From positions 1 to 5,629 of the forward strand of contig USDP01000109.1 of NCBI GenBank assembly GCA_900553545.1: DNA of 5,629 nucleotides, in the 5' to 3' direction. Shown piece by piece: positions 1 through 5,592 of the stretch. Position 1 is the stretch's first letter, and every line of letters begins with the position of its first letter. The stretch is from an uncultured Eubacteriales bacterium. Its GTDB lineage: Bacteria > Bacillota > Clostridia > Oscillospirales > Oscillospiraceae. A model generated the notes under the pieces. It worked only from the letters and a program-made list of their open reading frames with translations. It was not told where the DNA came from and did no database searches. The position numbers were made by a program, and so were the translations under genes.

Positions 1-682
1 CCGCCGAGAGCTTCGTCGCCATGCCGCCCGTGCCGCGCCAGCTGCCCGCGCCGCCGGCCATGCGGCGGATCTCCTCGGTCAGTGCCGTGACCCGATGGAT
101 CAAATGCGCCTCCGGATTGGCGCGCGGGTCGGAGTCATACAGCCCGTCGATGTCGCTCAGCAGCACCAGAAGATCCGCATGGCAGAGCCGCGCCACGATG
201 GCAGACAGCGTGTCGTTATCGCCGAGCACCTTGTGCTGACCAGTCTCAATTTCCGCCGACGACACCGAGTCGTTTTCGTTCACGATCGGAATGACGCCCA
301 TTTCAGACAGGGCCGAGAACGTCGCCTCCAGATGCGCCGCGCGCGACGGATCGGCCACATCGTCATCCGTCAGCAGGATCTGCCCGACCGTATGCCCATA
401 TTCCGAGAAAAATTTATCATAGGTGAACATCAGCCTGCACTGCCCGACCGACGCCGCCGCCTGCTTGAACCGCAGCTCGCGCGGCCGCTCGGCAAGGCCC
501 AGCTTGTCCGTCCCGACGGCGATGGCGCCGGAGCTGACCAAAATCATCTCATGCCCCATATCCTGTAAATCGGACAGTGTCCGTGCCAGAATCTCAATAT
601 TGCGCAAATTCGGCGCACCGGACGGATGCGTGATCGTCGACGTGCCGACCTTCACGACCACCCGCTGTTTTTTGAATTCCAC
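1..682 (-). CDS. proB: Glutamate 5-kinase, N-terminal part (runs off left edge)
   Basis: Phosphorylates L-glutamate to gamma-glutamyl phosphate with ATP, the first step of cytoplasmic proline synthesis. The 227 visible residues form most of an amino-acid kinase domain: VVVKVGTSTI near the N-terminus (residues 8-17), VSSGAIAVG (49-57), VNENDSV (134-140), GDNDTLSA (154-161), SDIDGLYDSDP (176-186) and GTGGMATK (217-224), all hallmark ProB motifs in the right order. The last part of the kinase domain and any C-terminal PUA domain lie beyond the edge; E. coli ProB has 367 residues. The start is GTG at 682, with AAAAGGCGGG 8 nt upstream; no ATG is available upstream in frame and the kinase glycine motif follows directly. 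It has its own promoter and is insulated from the HAD gene by a terminator. A proA gene would be expected downstream, which is inference. Confidence 0.96.
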   Translation of the reverse strand, partial: MEFKKQRVVVKVGTSTITHPSGAPNLRNIEILARTLSDLQDMGHEMILVSSGAIAVGTDKLGLAERPRELRFKQAAASVGQCRLMFTYDKFFSEYGHTVGQILLTDDDVADPSRAAHLEATFSALSEMGVIPIVNENDSVSSAEIETGQHKVLGDNDTLSAIVARLCHADLLVLLSDIDGLYDSDPRANPEAHLIHRVTALTEEIRRMAGGAGSWRGTGGMATKLSA

Positions 683-715
683 TGTCTTGTCCCGCCTTTT
701 TCCGAATTTTGAAGT

Positions 716-721
716 ATTATA
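716..721 (-). promoter_or_regulatory. Extended -10 promoter of proB
   Basis: On the minus strand the sequence reads TGCTATAAT, a perfect TATAAT with the TGn extension. It would start transcription near 709, giving a leader of roughly 27 nt that holds the ribosome binding site of proB. No good -35 hexamer is found at 16-18 bp spacing (only T-rich sequence), which fits an extended -10 promoter. The leader is too short for a T-box or attenuator. Confidence 0.7.
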
Positions 722-767
722 GCACAGTAAAGAGCAAAAGAAAAGCCCTGCGCATCCACAACCTGTT

Positions 768-808
768 AAGAAAAAATCGGATGCGGCACATTCCATTTCC
801 GCATCCGA
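768..808 (-). terminator. Rho-independent terminator after the HAD hydrolase gene
   Basis: Minus-strand RNA can form a perfect 10-bp stem, TCGGATGCGG with CCGCATCCGA (799-808 with 777-786), around a 12-nt loop. It is followed directly by six T residues and then CTT. It begins 6 nt after the stop codon of the hydrolase gene and lies upstream of the proB promoter, so proB is a separate transcription unit. Confidence 0.93.
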
Positions 809-814
809 GCTTCT

Positions 815-1516
815 CTATGCCATTCTTTTCAGATATGCCAGCAAATCTTCTTCCGTCTTCACGCAATACGTCGGCGCAAGCTCACCCGCCGCGTCGCCGC
901 GCCGGTTCAGCCAGACTGTCTCCCAGCCGCAGCCGCCCGCGCCCGCGACATCCTGAGAATACGAATCGCCCACATAGACGCAATCCTCCGCCCGTGCGCC
1001 CGCGGCCTGCTCCGCTATGCGGAAGATCTCCAGACCGGGCTTCATCACGCCGAGCGCGTCCGAAATAAGCACCAGCTCGGGCCGGAACCACCGCGCCGCA
1101 CCGAGGCTTTTCAGCTTGTCCCGCTGAGACTGCACACCGCCGTTTGTGATCACGCCCATCGCCGCAAAATGCGCCCGGCAGAACGTCAGGATCTCTTCCA
1201 TCACCGGCGTCAGCGAAATGTGCCGCTGCTCCTCCGCATAGAGCGCCTGCATCCGCAGCGCCTGCTCCGGCGTGATCTCAATGCCCGCATCATGAAGCCC
1301 CGTCTGGTGGCGGTAGATGTGCATCGCCTCCATCGTCATCTGGCCGGTGTGCGCCGCCTCGAAGACCTCATAGCCGCGCAGCATCGTCCGCTCGAACGCC
1401 GTCTGCGCCTTGTCTGCGTACTTGCCGCCGAAAAATGCCGCAAACGCACTGCAATACGGCACAGACCGGTCGTACAGCGTGTCGTCCAAATCAAAAAAGA
1501 TCGTCTTCTTCCCCAC
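815..1516 (-). CDS. HAD-superfamily hydrolase, subfamily IA (YjjG-like)
   Basis: Probable cytoplasmic phosphatase of 233 residues, a typical length for subfamily IA HAD enzymes with an alpha-helical cap. All four catalytic motifs are intact: FFDLDDTLYD with nucleophile Asp9 and acid/base Asp11 (motif I), GVITNGG with Thr124 (motif II), GVMKP with Lys149 (motif III), and VGDSYSQD with Asp174 and Asp179 (motif IV, metal binding). The cap lies between about residues 16 and 100. The substrate cannot be read from sequence; the DLDDTLYD and ITNG motifs resemble YjjG/YfnB-type nucleotide phosphatases, but this is only similarity. The start is GTG at 1516, with GGAG 7 nt upstream. It has its own promoter and terminator, so it is monocistronic and probably unrelated to the selenium genes beside it. 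Confidence 0.93.
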   Translation of the reverse strand: MGKKTIFFDLDDTLYDRSVPYCSAFAAFFGGKYADKAQTAFERTMLRGYEVFEAAHTGQMTMEAMHIYRHQTGLHDAGIEITPEQALRMQALYAEEQRHISLTPVMEEILTFCRAHFAAMGVITNGGVQSQRDKLKSLGAARWFRPELVLISDALGVMKPGLEIFRIAEQAAGARAEDCVYVGDSYSQDVAGAGGCGWETVWLNRRGDAAGELAPTYCVKTEEDLLAYLKRMA

Positions 1517-1545
1517 AAGCGTGCTCCATTTCCGTTTTTCCTTCC

Positions 1546-1573
1546 ATTATACCGGATTTTCGCCCCTCGTCAA
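1546..1573 (-). promoter_or_regulatory. Sigma-A type promoter of the HAD hydrolase gene
   Basis: The minus strand reads TTGACG (1573-1568), a 16-bp spacer, then TATAAT (1551-1546). This is a near-consensus housekeeping promoter placed just after the selD terminator. Transcription would start near 1539, about 23 nt before the GTG start. Confidence 0.85.
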
Positions 1574-1586
1574 GCGTCCGCCGCGT

Positions 1587-1616
1587 GAAAAGGCCCGCAG
1601 CGTTCGCTGCGGGCCT
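1587..1616 (-). terminator. Rho-independent terminator of the yedE-selD operon
   Basis: An 11-bp perfect GC-rich stem, AGGCCCGCAGC with GCTGCGGGCCT (1591-1601 and 1606-1616), around a 4-nt loop, followed on the minus strand by a short T run and C. It starts 4 nt after the selD stop codon. The T tract is short, but the stem is very stable. Confidence 0.88.
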
Positions 1617-1620
1617 CTGC

Positions 1621-2658
1621 TTATTCCAGAATCAAATGATTTTCCTGCAATTTTGTGACATATCCGATCTGCGCCGCACACGGGATCTCACTTTGCAGGG
1701 CCTGCAAACACGCCTCCGCATCGTCCCCATCCACCGCGATCAGCAAGCCGCCGCTCGTCTGCGGGTCGAAGAGGATGTCCTCCATCGCCCGGGAAATGTT
1801 TCCCTTCACGCACACGCCCCCCGCGACAAAGTCGCGGTTGCGATACGCGCCCGCGGGAATAAAGCCCATCTCGGCCAGTTCCAGCGCCTCGGCATGATAC
1901 GGCACCCTGCCGCTCTCAATGTGGACGGAAGCGCCGCTCCCCTGCGCCATCTCATAGCTGTGGCCCATGAGCGAAAAGCCCGTCACATCCGTGCAGCTGT
2001 GGACGCGGAAGCGCAGCATGATATCCCGCGCGGTCTTGTTGAGCGTTGCCATCTGGCGGTAGAGCTTTTGCAGCAGCGCCTCCTCCACCAGCTCGGCCTT
2101 CGCCGCCGTCGTGATGATGCCGACGCCGAGCGGCTTTGTCAGGATCAGCGCGTCGCCCGGCTTCGCGTTCGCGTTGGTCAGCACCTTTTCCGGATGGACA
2201 AAGCCCGTCACGGCCAGGCCGTAGATCGGCTCCGCGCCGTGGATCGTATGACCGCCGGTGATGATGGCCCCGGCCTCATACGCCTTGTCATAGCCGCCGC
2301 GCAGAATCTCGCGCACGGTGTGGTCGTCCATCTTGTCGGCCAGACACATGATGTTCAGCGCCAGCTTCGGCTCGCCGCCCATCGCGTACACGTCGCTCAG
2401 CGCGTTCGTCGCCGCGATCTGCCCGTAGAGGAACGGATCGTCGACGATCGGCGGAAAGAAGTCCGTCGTCTGTACGATGGCAACGTCGTCCGTGATCTTG
2501 TAGACGCTCGCGTCGTCGCTCTTGTCGTAGCCGACGAGAAGCCTCGGGTCGCAGTGCGTGCGGAAGCCCTCGAGCATCCGGCTCAGCGTCCCAGCGCCCA
2601 CCTTCGCGCCGCACCCGGCGCAGGAGGCCAGCTTCGTGAGCTTGACATCAGTCTCCAT
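1621..2658 (-). CDS. selD: Selenide, water dikinase (selenophosphate synthetase)
   Basis: Makes selenophosphate from selenide, ATP and water in the cytoplasm; this is the selenium donor for selenocysteine-tRNA, 2-selenouridine tRNA and the selenium cofactor of some molybdenum hydroxylases. With the start chosen here it has 345 residues, the normal length (E. coli about 347). The N-terminal motif SCAGCGAK places Cys16 and Lys19 at the positions of essential E. coli Cys17 and Lys20; Cys replaces the selenocysteine found here in some organisms. Other family motifs are DKSDDASVY, TTDFFPPIVDDP, ATNALSDVYAMGG, GGHTIHGAEPIYGLAVTG, TDVTGFSLMGH and DPQTSGGLL. ATG at 2658 is preferred over ATG at 2664 because AAGGAGG (2671-2665) abuts the first ATG but sits 6 nt before the second. 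It overlaps the upstream DUF3343 gene by 11 nt and is the last gene of the operon. Confidence 0.97.
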   Translation of the reverse strand: METDVKLTKLASCAGCGAKVGAGTLSRMLEGFRTHCDPRLLVGYDKSDDASVYKITDDVAIVQTTDFFPPIVDDPFLYGQIAATNALSDVYAMGGEPKLALNIMCLADKMDDHTVREILRGGYDKAYEAGAIITGGHTIHGAEPIYGLAVTGFVHPEKVLTNANAKPGDALILTKPLGVGIITTAAKAELVEEALLQKLYRQMATLNKTARDIMLRFRVHSCTDVTGFSLMGHSYEMAQGSGASVHIESGRVPYHAEALELAEMGFIPAGAYRNRDFVAGGVCVKGNISRAMEDILFDPQTSGGLLIAVDGDDAEACLQALQSEIPCAAQIGYVTKLQENHLILE

Positions 2659-2902
2659 GTCCATCCTCCTTCGGGTATACCTCGCAGAATCCCGTTTCCT
2701 CCACGCGGACGATCCGCTCGATCTCCTCGGCGCAGACGCCCTCCGGCGTCAGGAAACTGCCCTCGCAGCGGACGCACGTCCCGCACGAGCTGGACAGGCT
2801 CCGCGGCACGGGCATCGTCCGCGCCGCGATCCCTGCCGCGCGGCAGAGCCGCTCATAGCGCGTTGCACCGAAGTGGGAGAAAAAGGTTGCAATATAGGTC
2901 AT
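2648..2902 (-). CDS. DUF3343 protein, putative Se/S carrier
   Basis: Small protein of 84 residues matching the DUF3343 (putative Se/S carrier-like) pattern. It opens with a beta-strand-like segment (MTYIATF), then a helix, a MPVPRSLSSSCG loop, and an acidic C-terminal tail. The loop holds Cys40, Cys43 and Cys46 as SCGTCVRCE, with further Cys57 and Cys73. Family members are known mainly from neighbourhoods of selenium genes, where a role in carrying sulfur or selenium as (seleno)persulfide is suspected but, as far as I know, unproven. The ATG lies 1 nt after the TusA-like stop codon. Only a weak AG-rich binding site (GAAGAAG) precedes it, so translation probably depends on coupling. Its 3' end overlaps selD by 11 nt. 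The identification rests on the recalled family pattern and on context. Confidence 0.82.
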   Translation of the reverse strand: MTYIATFFSHFGATRYERLCRAAGIAARTMPVPRSLSSSCGTCVRCEGSFLTPEGVCAEEIERIVRVEETGFCEVYPKEDGHGD

Positions 2903-2903
2903 C

Positions 2904-3110
2904 TTACTTCTTCAGCGTCAGCGTATACACGCCGTCCGCCTCCGCAACCGCGACCTTGTAGCCCTGATGCTCCGCGTACCGGGTCACATTCTCGCGGGAC
3001 GCCGTGTTGTCTACCATAATAGCATATTCTGCTTCCTTGCTCATCAGCGCCTTGCGCGTCATGATCACAGGCTCCGGGCAGGAATAGCCTCTTGCGTCAA
3101 CTGTCGTCAT
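2904..3110 (-). CDS. TusA/SirA-family sulfur (selenium) carrier protein, YedF-like
   Basis: A 68-residue single-domain protein of the TusA fold. The defining CPxP motif is present as GYSCPEPVI, with Cys11 as the expected persulfide or selenopersulfide site, followed by the helix MTRKAL and a C-terminal region (NVTRYAEHQGYKV) typical of the family. TusA-family proteins pass sulfur between partner proteins. In selenium loci the related protein is YedF, usually about 200 residues with a TusA-like N-terminal and a DsrE-like C-terminal domain; here only the N-terminal domain is present, and the gene ends cleanly with KK-stop. AAAGGAG (3127-3121) lies 10 nt before the ATG. The gene starts 1 nt after the yedE stop and ends 1 nt before the DUF3343 start, so co-transcription is almost certain. 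It could equally be called TusA-like. Confidence 0.9.
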   Translation of the reverse strand: MTTVDARGYSCPEPVIMTRKALMSKEAEYAIMVDNTASRENVTRYAEHQGYKVAVAEADGVYTLTLKK

Positions 3111-3111
3111 C

Positions 3112-4200
3112 TTATTTGCTCTCCTTTCGGAACGTATTCACACACGCGATCACCGCTACGGCGGCGATGCCCACGATCACCGCGATCTTGCCATTGTCCG
3201 TCGGGCCGTTGCCGGAGGACGCGAGGCCGAAGTTGTGGCAGAACGCCGCACCGGCCAGCAGGCCGAGCACCGTAATGGCGCTGTCGCTGTTGCCCTCGCC
3301 CGCGAGGATCAGCTGCCGCAGCGGGCATCCGCCCAGCAGCACACAAGCAAAACCAACGAGCAGCATGCCGAGGAAGTTCCACAGGCCGTCCGTGTGCGCC
3401 ACGGGCTGCTCCGCGGTGCCGAGATGGAAATAGCTTGCATCGGTCGCCCCGGTGAGGATGAGGTTGCAGACCAGCGCGCCGACAAGGATCGCCGCAAAGC
3501 CGAGGATCAACTTGGTCTCCTTGAAGAGCACGAGGTCGCGCACACCGCCGACCATGCAGAGCCGCGTCCGCTGCGCCAGCGCACCGACGATGAGACCAGC
3601 CGCCAGGCTGATGAGGATCGGCGCATGCAGCGCGCCGGGGCCTGCGCCCGCTTCGCTGAAGTGGATGAACGCCGGGGCGAGCAGCAGCAGCGCGAAGACC
3701 ACCAGCGTCAGGATGACGAACACGCCGCCCTCCGGCTTTGCCAGATCATGACTCCGCTTGAGCGTGTAGCCCTTGTTCAGGAAGAACACGCCCGCGAGGA
3801 TGCCGCACACAAAGCCGGCCAGGCCCAGCAGCGCATTGAGGTCGCCGCCCGCCAGTCTCAAAATCATGCGGAACGGGCAGCCGAGGAACATCAGGCAGCC
3901 CACCATCACGAACATGCCCAGCACGAAGCGCGTCACCGGCGCGCTGCCGCCGCGGGCGGAGAATTCCTTGTGGCTGATCGCCATAATAAAGCTGCCGAGC
4001 ACCAGACCGATGATCTCCGGCCGGATGTACTGCACGGCTGCCGCCGAATGGAGTCCAAGGCCGCCCGCCGTGTCACGCAGGAAGCACGCGATGCAGAAGC
4101 CCATGTTCTTCGGGTTCCCGAACAGCACCAGCAGCGACGCGATCACGCCGATGATCAGACCAGCGAAGATCATATTCCGCTTTTCATGTTTCAACGTCAT
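3112..4200 (-). CDS. yedE: YedE-type putative selenium/sulfur transporter
   Basis: Integral membrane protein of 362 residues in the YeeE/YedE (sulfur transport domain) family; the subgroup found beside selD and yedF is annotated as a putative selenium transporter. About nine to ten hydrophobic segments are visible (for example near 10-28, 62-76, 90-107, 122-142, 159-178, 194-209, 231-250, 275-291, 308-322 and 338-354). The protein is internally duplicated: Cys36 (GFCIACFLRD) and Cys108 (FLGCPFRMILRLAGG) in the first half match Cys215 (RLCMVGGVRD) and Cys292 (LGGCPLRQLILAGEG) in the second. These conserved cysteines are thought to handle sulfur-like substrates along the transport path. The start at 4200 is chosen because AAGGAG (4216-4211) lies 10 nt upstream; an in-frame start at 4320 would run through the promoter. 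It is the first gene of the operon. Confidence 0.93.
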   Translation of the reverse strand: MTLKHEKRNMIFAGLIIGVIASLLVLFGNPKNMGFCIACFLRDTAGGLGLHSAAAVQYIRPEIIGLVLGSFIMAISHKEFSARGGSAPVTRFVLGMFVMVGCLMFLGCPFRMILRLAGGDLNALLGLAGFVCGILAGVFFLNKGYTLKRSHDLAKPEGGVFVILTLVVFALLLLAPAFIHFSEAGAGPGALHAPILISLAAGLIVGALAQRTRLCMVGGVRDLVLFKETKLILGFAAILVGALVCNLILTGATDASYFHLGTAEQPVAHTDGLWNFLGMLLVGFACVLLGGCPLRQLILAGEGNSDSAITVLGLLAGAAFCHNFGLASSGNGPTDNGKIAVIVGIAAVAVIACVNTFRKESK

Positions 4201-4210
4201 ATCTTTTCTA

Positions 4211-4251
4211 CTCCTTATTCTCGCTGTTTCTCGTTCTCTCTTTTCGAGAAT
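4211..4251 (-). promoter_or_regulatory. yedE leader hairpins next to the ribosome binding site
   Basis: In the untranslated leader of yedE, ATTCTCG (4251-4245 on the minus strand) can pair either with CGAGAA at 4233-4228 (6 bp, 11-nt loop) or with CGAGAAT at 4223-4217 (7 bp, 21-nt loop). The second pairing ends directly against the AAGGAG ribosome binding site (4216-4211). The pairings are seen in the sequence; any regulatory effect is inference. It does not resemble a riboswitch class I recognise. Confidence 0.35.
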
Positions 4252-4263
4252 ATCGCTGTCTGT

Positions 4264-4292
4264 ATTGTAAAATATCCCCTCGCAAAAGTCTA
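4264..4292 (-). promoter_or_regulatory. Promoter of the yedE-tusA-DUF3343-selD operon
   Basis: The minus strand reads TAGACT (4292-4287), a 17-bp spacer, then TACAAT (4269-4264). The -10 matches consensus at five of six bases and the -35 at four. Transcription would start near 4257, giving a leader of about 57 nt. The -35 element coincides with the first AAGTCT-type repeat, so a protein bound there would directly affect this promoter. Confidence 0.65.
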
Positions 4293-4394
4293 ATCGCAAA
4301 ACTGGATAAGGTCTTGCCACTTATCACAAAATCTGATCAATATTCGACATCCCCGAAAAAGTCTGATCAATTTGATATTTGGATAAGTCTATGT
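4286..4394. promoter_or_regulatory. Repeat array in the divergent promoter region, probable regulator-binding sites
   Basis: Four copies of a related decamer lie in the same orientation: AAGTCTAATC (4286-4295), AAATCTGATC (4329-4338), AAGTCTGATC (4359-4368) and a weaker AAGTCTATGT (4385-4394). The second and third extend to an identical TCTGATCAAT exactly 30 bp apart. Between and after them are GATAAG boxes at 4305 and 4382, with an inverted copy CTTATC at 4320-4325; the first two form a 6-bp inverted repeat. ATCAATTTGAT (4366-4376) is an 11-bp palindrome. A plus-strand promoter for the desulfurase gene is not clear: TTGATA at 4372-4377 with TTAATT 16 bp later is a weak match, as is usual for activator-dependent promoters. 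The natural candidate binder is the LysR-type protein encoded at 5582. Confidence 0.55.
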
Positions 4395-4419
4395 TAATTC
4401 ATTCGGTGGAGGGAGCACA

Positions 4420-5592
4420 ATGCCCATCTATCTCGACAATTCCAGCACCACATTTCCAAAGCCGCCCGCCGTGGTGGAGGCCATCGCCCGCTATCTGACC
4501 GACTGCGGCGTCAATGTTTCGCGCGGCGGCTATCGCGCGGCCTACGCGGCAGAGGATCTCGTCTTCTCCACGCGCGAACGCCTCGCCGCCCTCTTCCGCG
4601 CACCGGACTGCAAATGCGTCTGCTTCACCAAAAATGTCACCGAGAGCCTCAATGTTCTGCTCAAGGGCTTCCTCCGTCCGGGCGACCATGTGCTCGTCTC
4701 GTCGATGGAGCACAACGCCGTCATGCGCCCGCTCCGGCAGCTCGAGGCACAGGGCGTCTCGTTCTCGCGCGTGCCCTGCCGCTCGGACGGCACATTGATT
4801 TTCGAGGCCATGGCGGGCCTTTTGCAGCCAAATACCCGCCTCGTCGTCATGAGCCATGCGAGCAACGTCTGCGGGACGCTCCTGCCCATCGCCGCCGTCG
4901 GCGCGTTTTGTCAGGAACACGGCCTCCGCTTCTTTGTCGACAGCGCACAGACCGCCGGCGTTTTCCCCATCGATATGGAAGCCATGCACATCGACGCCCT
5001 CGCCTTTACCGGCCACAAGGGTCTGCTCGGCCCGCAGGGCATCGGCGGCTTTGCCCTCCGTGAAGATCTTGCCGCCGAGCTGACGCCGCTGATCGCGGGC
5101 GGCACCGGCAGCCTCAGCCATACCGAATTCATGCCGGACTTCCTGCCCGACCGCTTCGAGGCCGGAACGATGAATCTCCCCGGCATCGCGAGTCTTCACG
5201 CCGCACTCGGTTTCCTTGCGGACACCGGGTTGGACATCATCCGCGCGCACGAACTGTCTCTCACACAGCGTTTCCTCTCGGGCCTCGCGCCGCTCTGCGC
5301 GGCTGAACGTGTCAAATTGCTTGGCCTCCCCGGCATAGAGGGCCGCGCGGGCGTCGTCTCCATCCAGACGCCGGGCCGCGACCTTGCCGACATCGCCTTT
5401 GCGCTGGACGACCGCTTCGGCATCCAGACCCGAGTCGGCCTCCACTGCGCCCCCGCCGCGCACCAGACGCTCGGCTCCTTCCCCACCGGCTCCATCCGCT
5501 TTTCCTTCGGCTTTTTCAATACGGAAGCCGATGTGTATGCAGCCCTCGCCGCGCTCGACATCTTAACGAAGGAGGCGCACCATGGACTTTAA
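4420..5592 (+). CDS. Cysteine desulfurase / selenocysteine lyase-like PLP enzyme
   Basis: A 390-residue PLP-dependent enzyme of the class V aminotransferase fold, in the NifS/SufS/Csd group and closest in pattern to the family typified by E. faecalis EF2568. It would remove sulfur from cysteine, or selenium from selenocysteine, as enzyme-bound (seleno)persulfide. Visible residues: MPIYLDNSSTTFPKP at the N-terminus, EHNA with His98 stacking on PLP, DSAQ with Asp174 and Gln177, GHKGLLGPQG with Schiff-base Lys200, RVGLHCAP with catalytic Cys343, and GSIRFSFGFFNT with Arg360 for the substrate carboxylate. Nothing essential is missing. The ATG at 4420 follows GGAGGG (4408-4413) by 6 nt. It is divergent from the yedE-selD operon and overlaps the LysR-type gene by 11 nt, which supports a role in selenium rather than general iron-sulfur supply. 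Sequence alone does not settle the S or Se preference. Confidence 0.93.
   Translation: MPIYLDNSSTTFPKPPAVVEAIARYLTDCGVNVSRGGYRAAYAAEDLVFSTRERLAALFRAPDCKCVCFTKNVTESLNVLLKGFLRPGDHVLVSSMEHNAVMRPLRQLEAQGVSFSRVPCRSDGTLIFEAMAGLLQPNTRLVVMSHASNVCGTLLPIAAVGAFCQEHGLRFFVDSAQTAGVFPIDMEAMHIDALAFTGHKGLLGPQGIGGFALREDLAAELTPLIAGGTGSLSHTEFMPDFLPDRFEAGTMNLPGIASLHAALGFLADTGLDIIRAHELSLTQRFLSGLAPLCAAERVKLLGLPGIEGRAGVVSIQTPGRDLADIAFALDDRFGIQTRVGLHCAPAAHQTLGSFPTGSIRFSFGFFNTEADVYAALAALDILTKEAHHGL

Noticed and set aside
95..722. Plus-strand open frames at the left edge
   Set aside because: They are antisense to proB, which shows uninterrupted kinase motifs on the minus strand.
2648..2650. TGA at the end of the DUF3343 gene as a selenocysteine codon
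   Set aside because: It was considered because of the selenium context. The protein is already at normal family length, the codon falls in an acidic tail, and the selD start overlaps it, so it is an ordinary stop.
1435..2961. 508-codon open frame on the plus strand opposite selD and its neighbours
   Set aside because: It is Arg/His/Ala-rich with no recognisable motif and lies antisense to selD, the DUF3343 gene and the 5' end of the HAD gene. GC-rich third positions in the real genes suppress stops on the other strand.
3235..4293. 352-codon open frame on the plus strand opposite yedE
   Set aside because: Very rich in Glu, Arg, His, Gln and Ala, as expected from reading a hydrophobic membrane protein gene backwards. 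It runs into the yedE leader and has no family resemblance.
4201..4320. Upstream start giving yedE 40 extra residues
   Set aside because: The extension is polar and charged, unlike the family N-terminus, and would cover the -35/-10 promoter and leader. The ATG at 4200 has a good ribosome binding site and leads straight into the first membrane segment.
4399..5463. 354-codon open frame on the minus strand opposite the desulfurase gene
   Set aside because: It is the antisense shadow of a clear PLP enzyme gene with all catalytic residues, and its composition is unlike a real protein.
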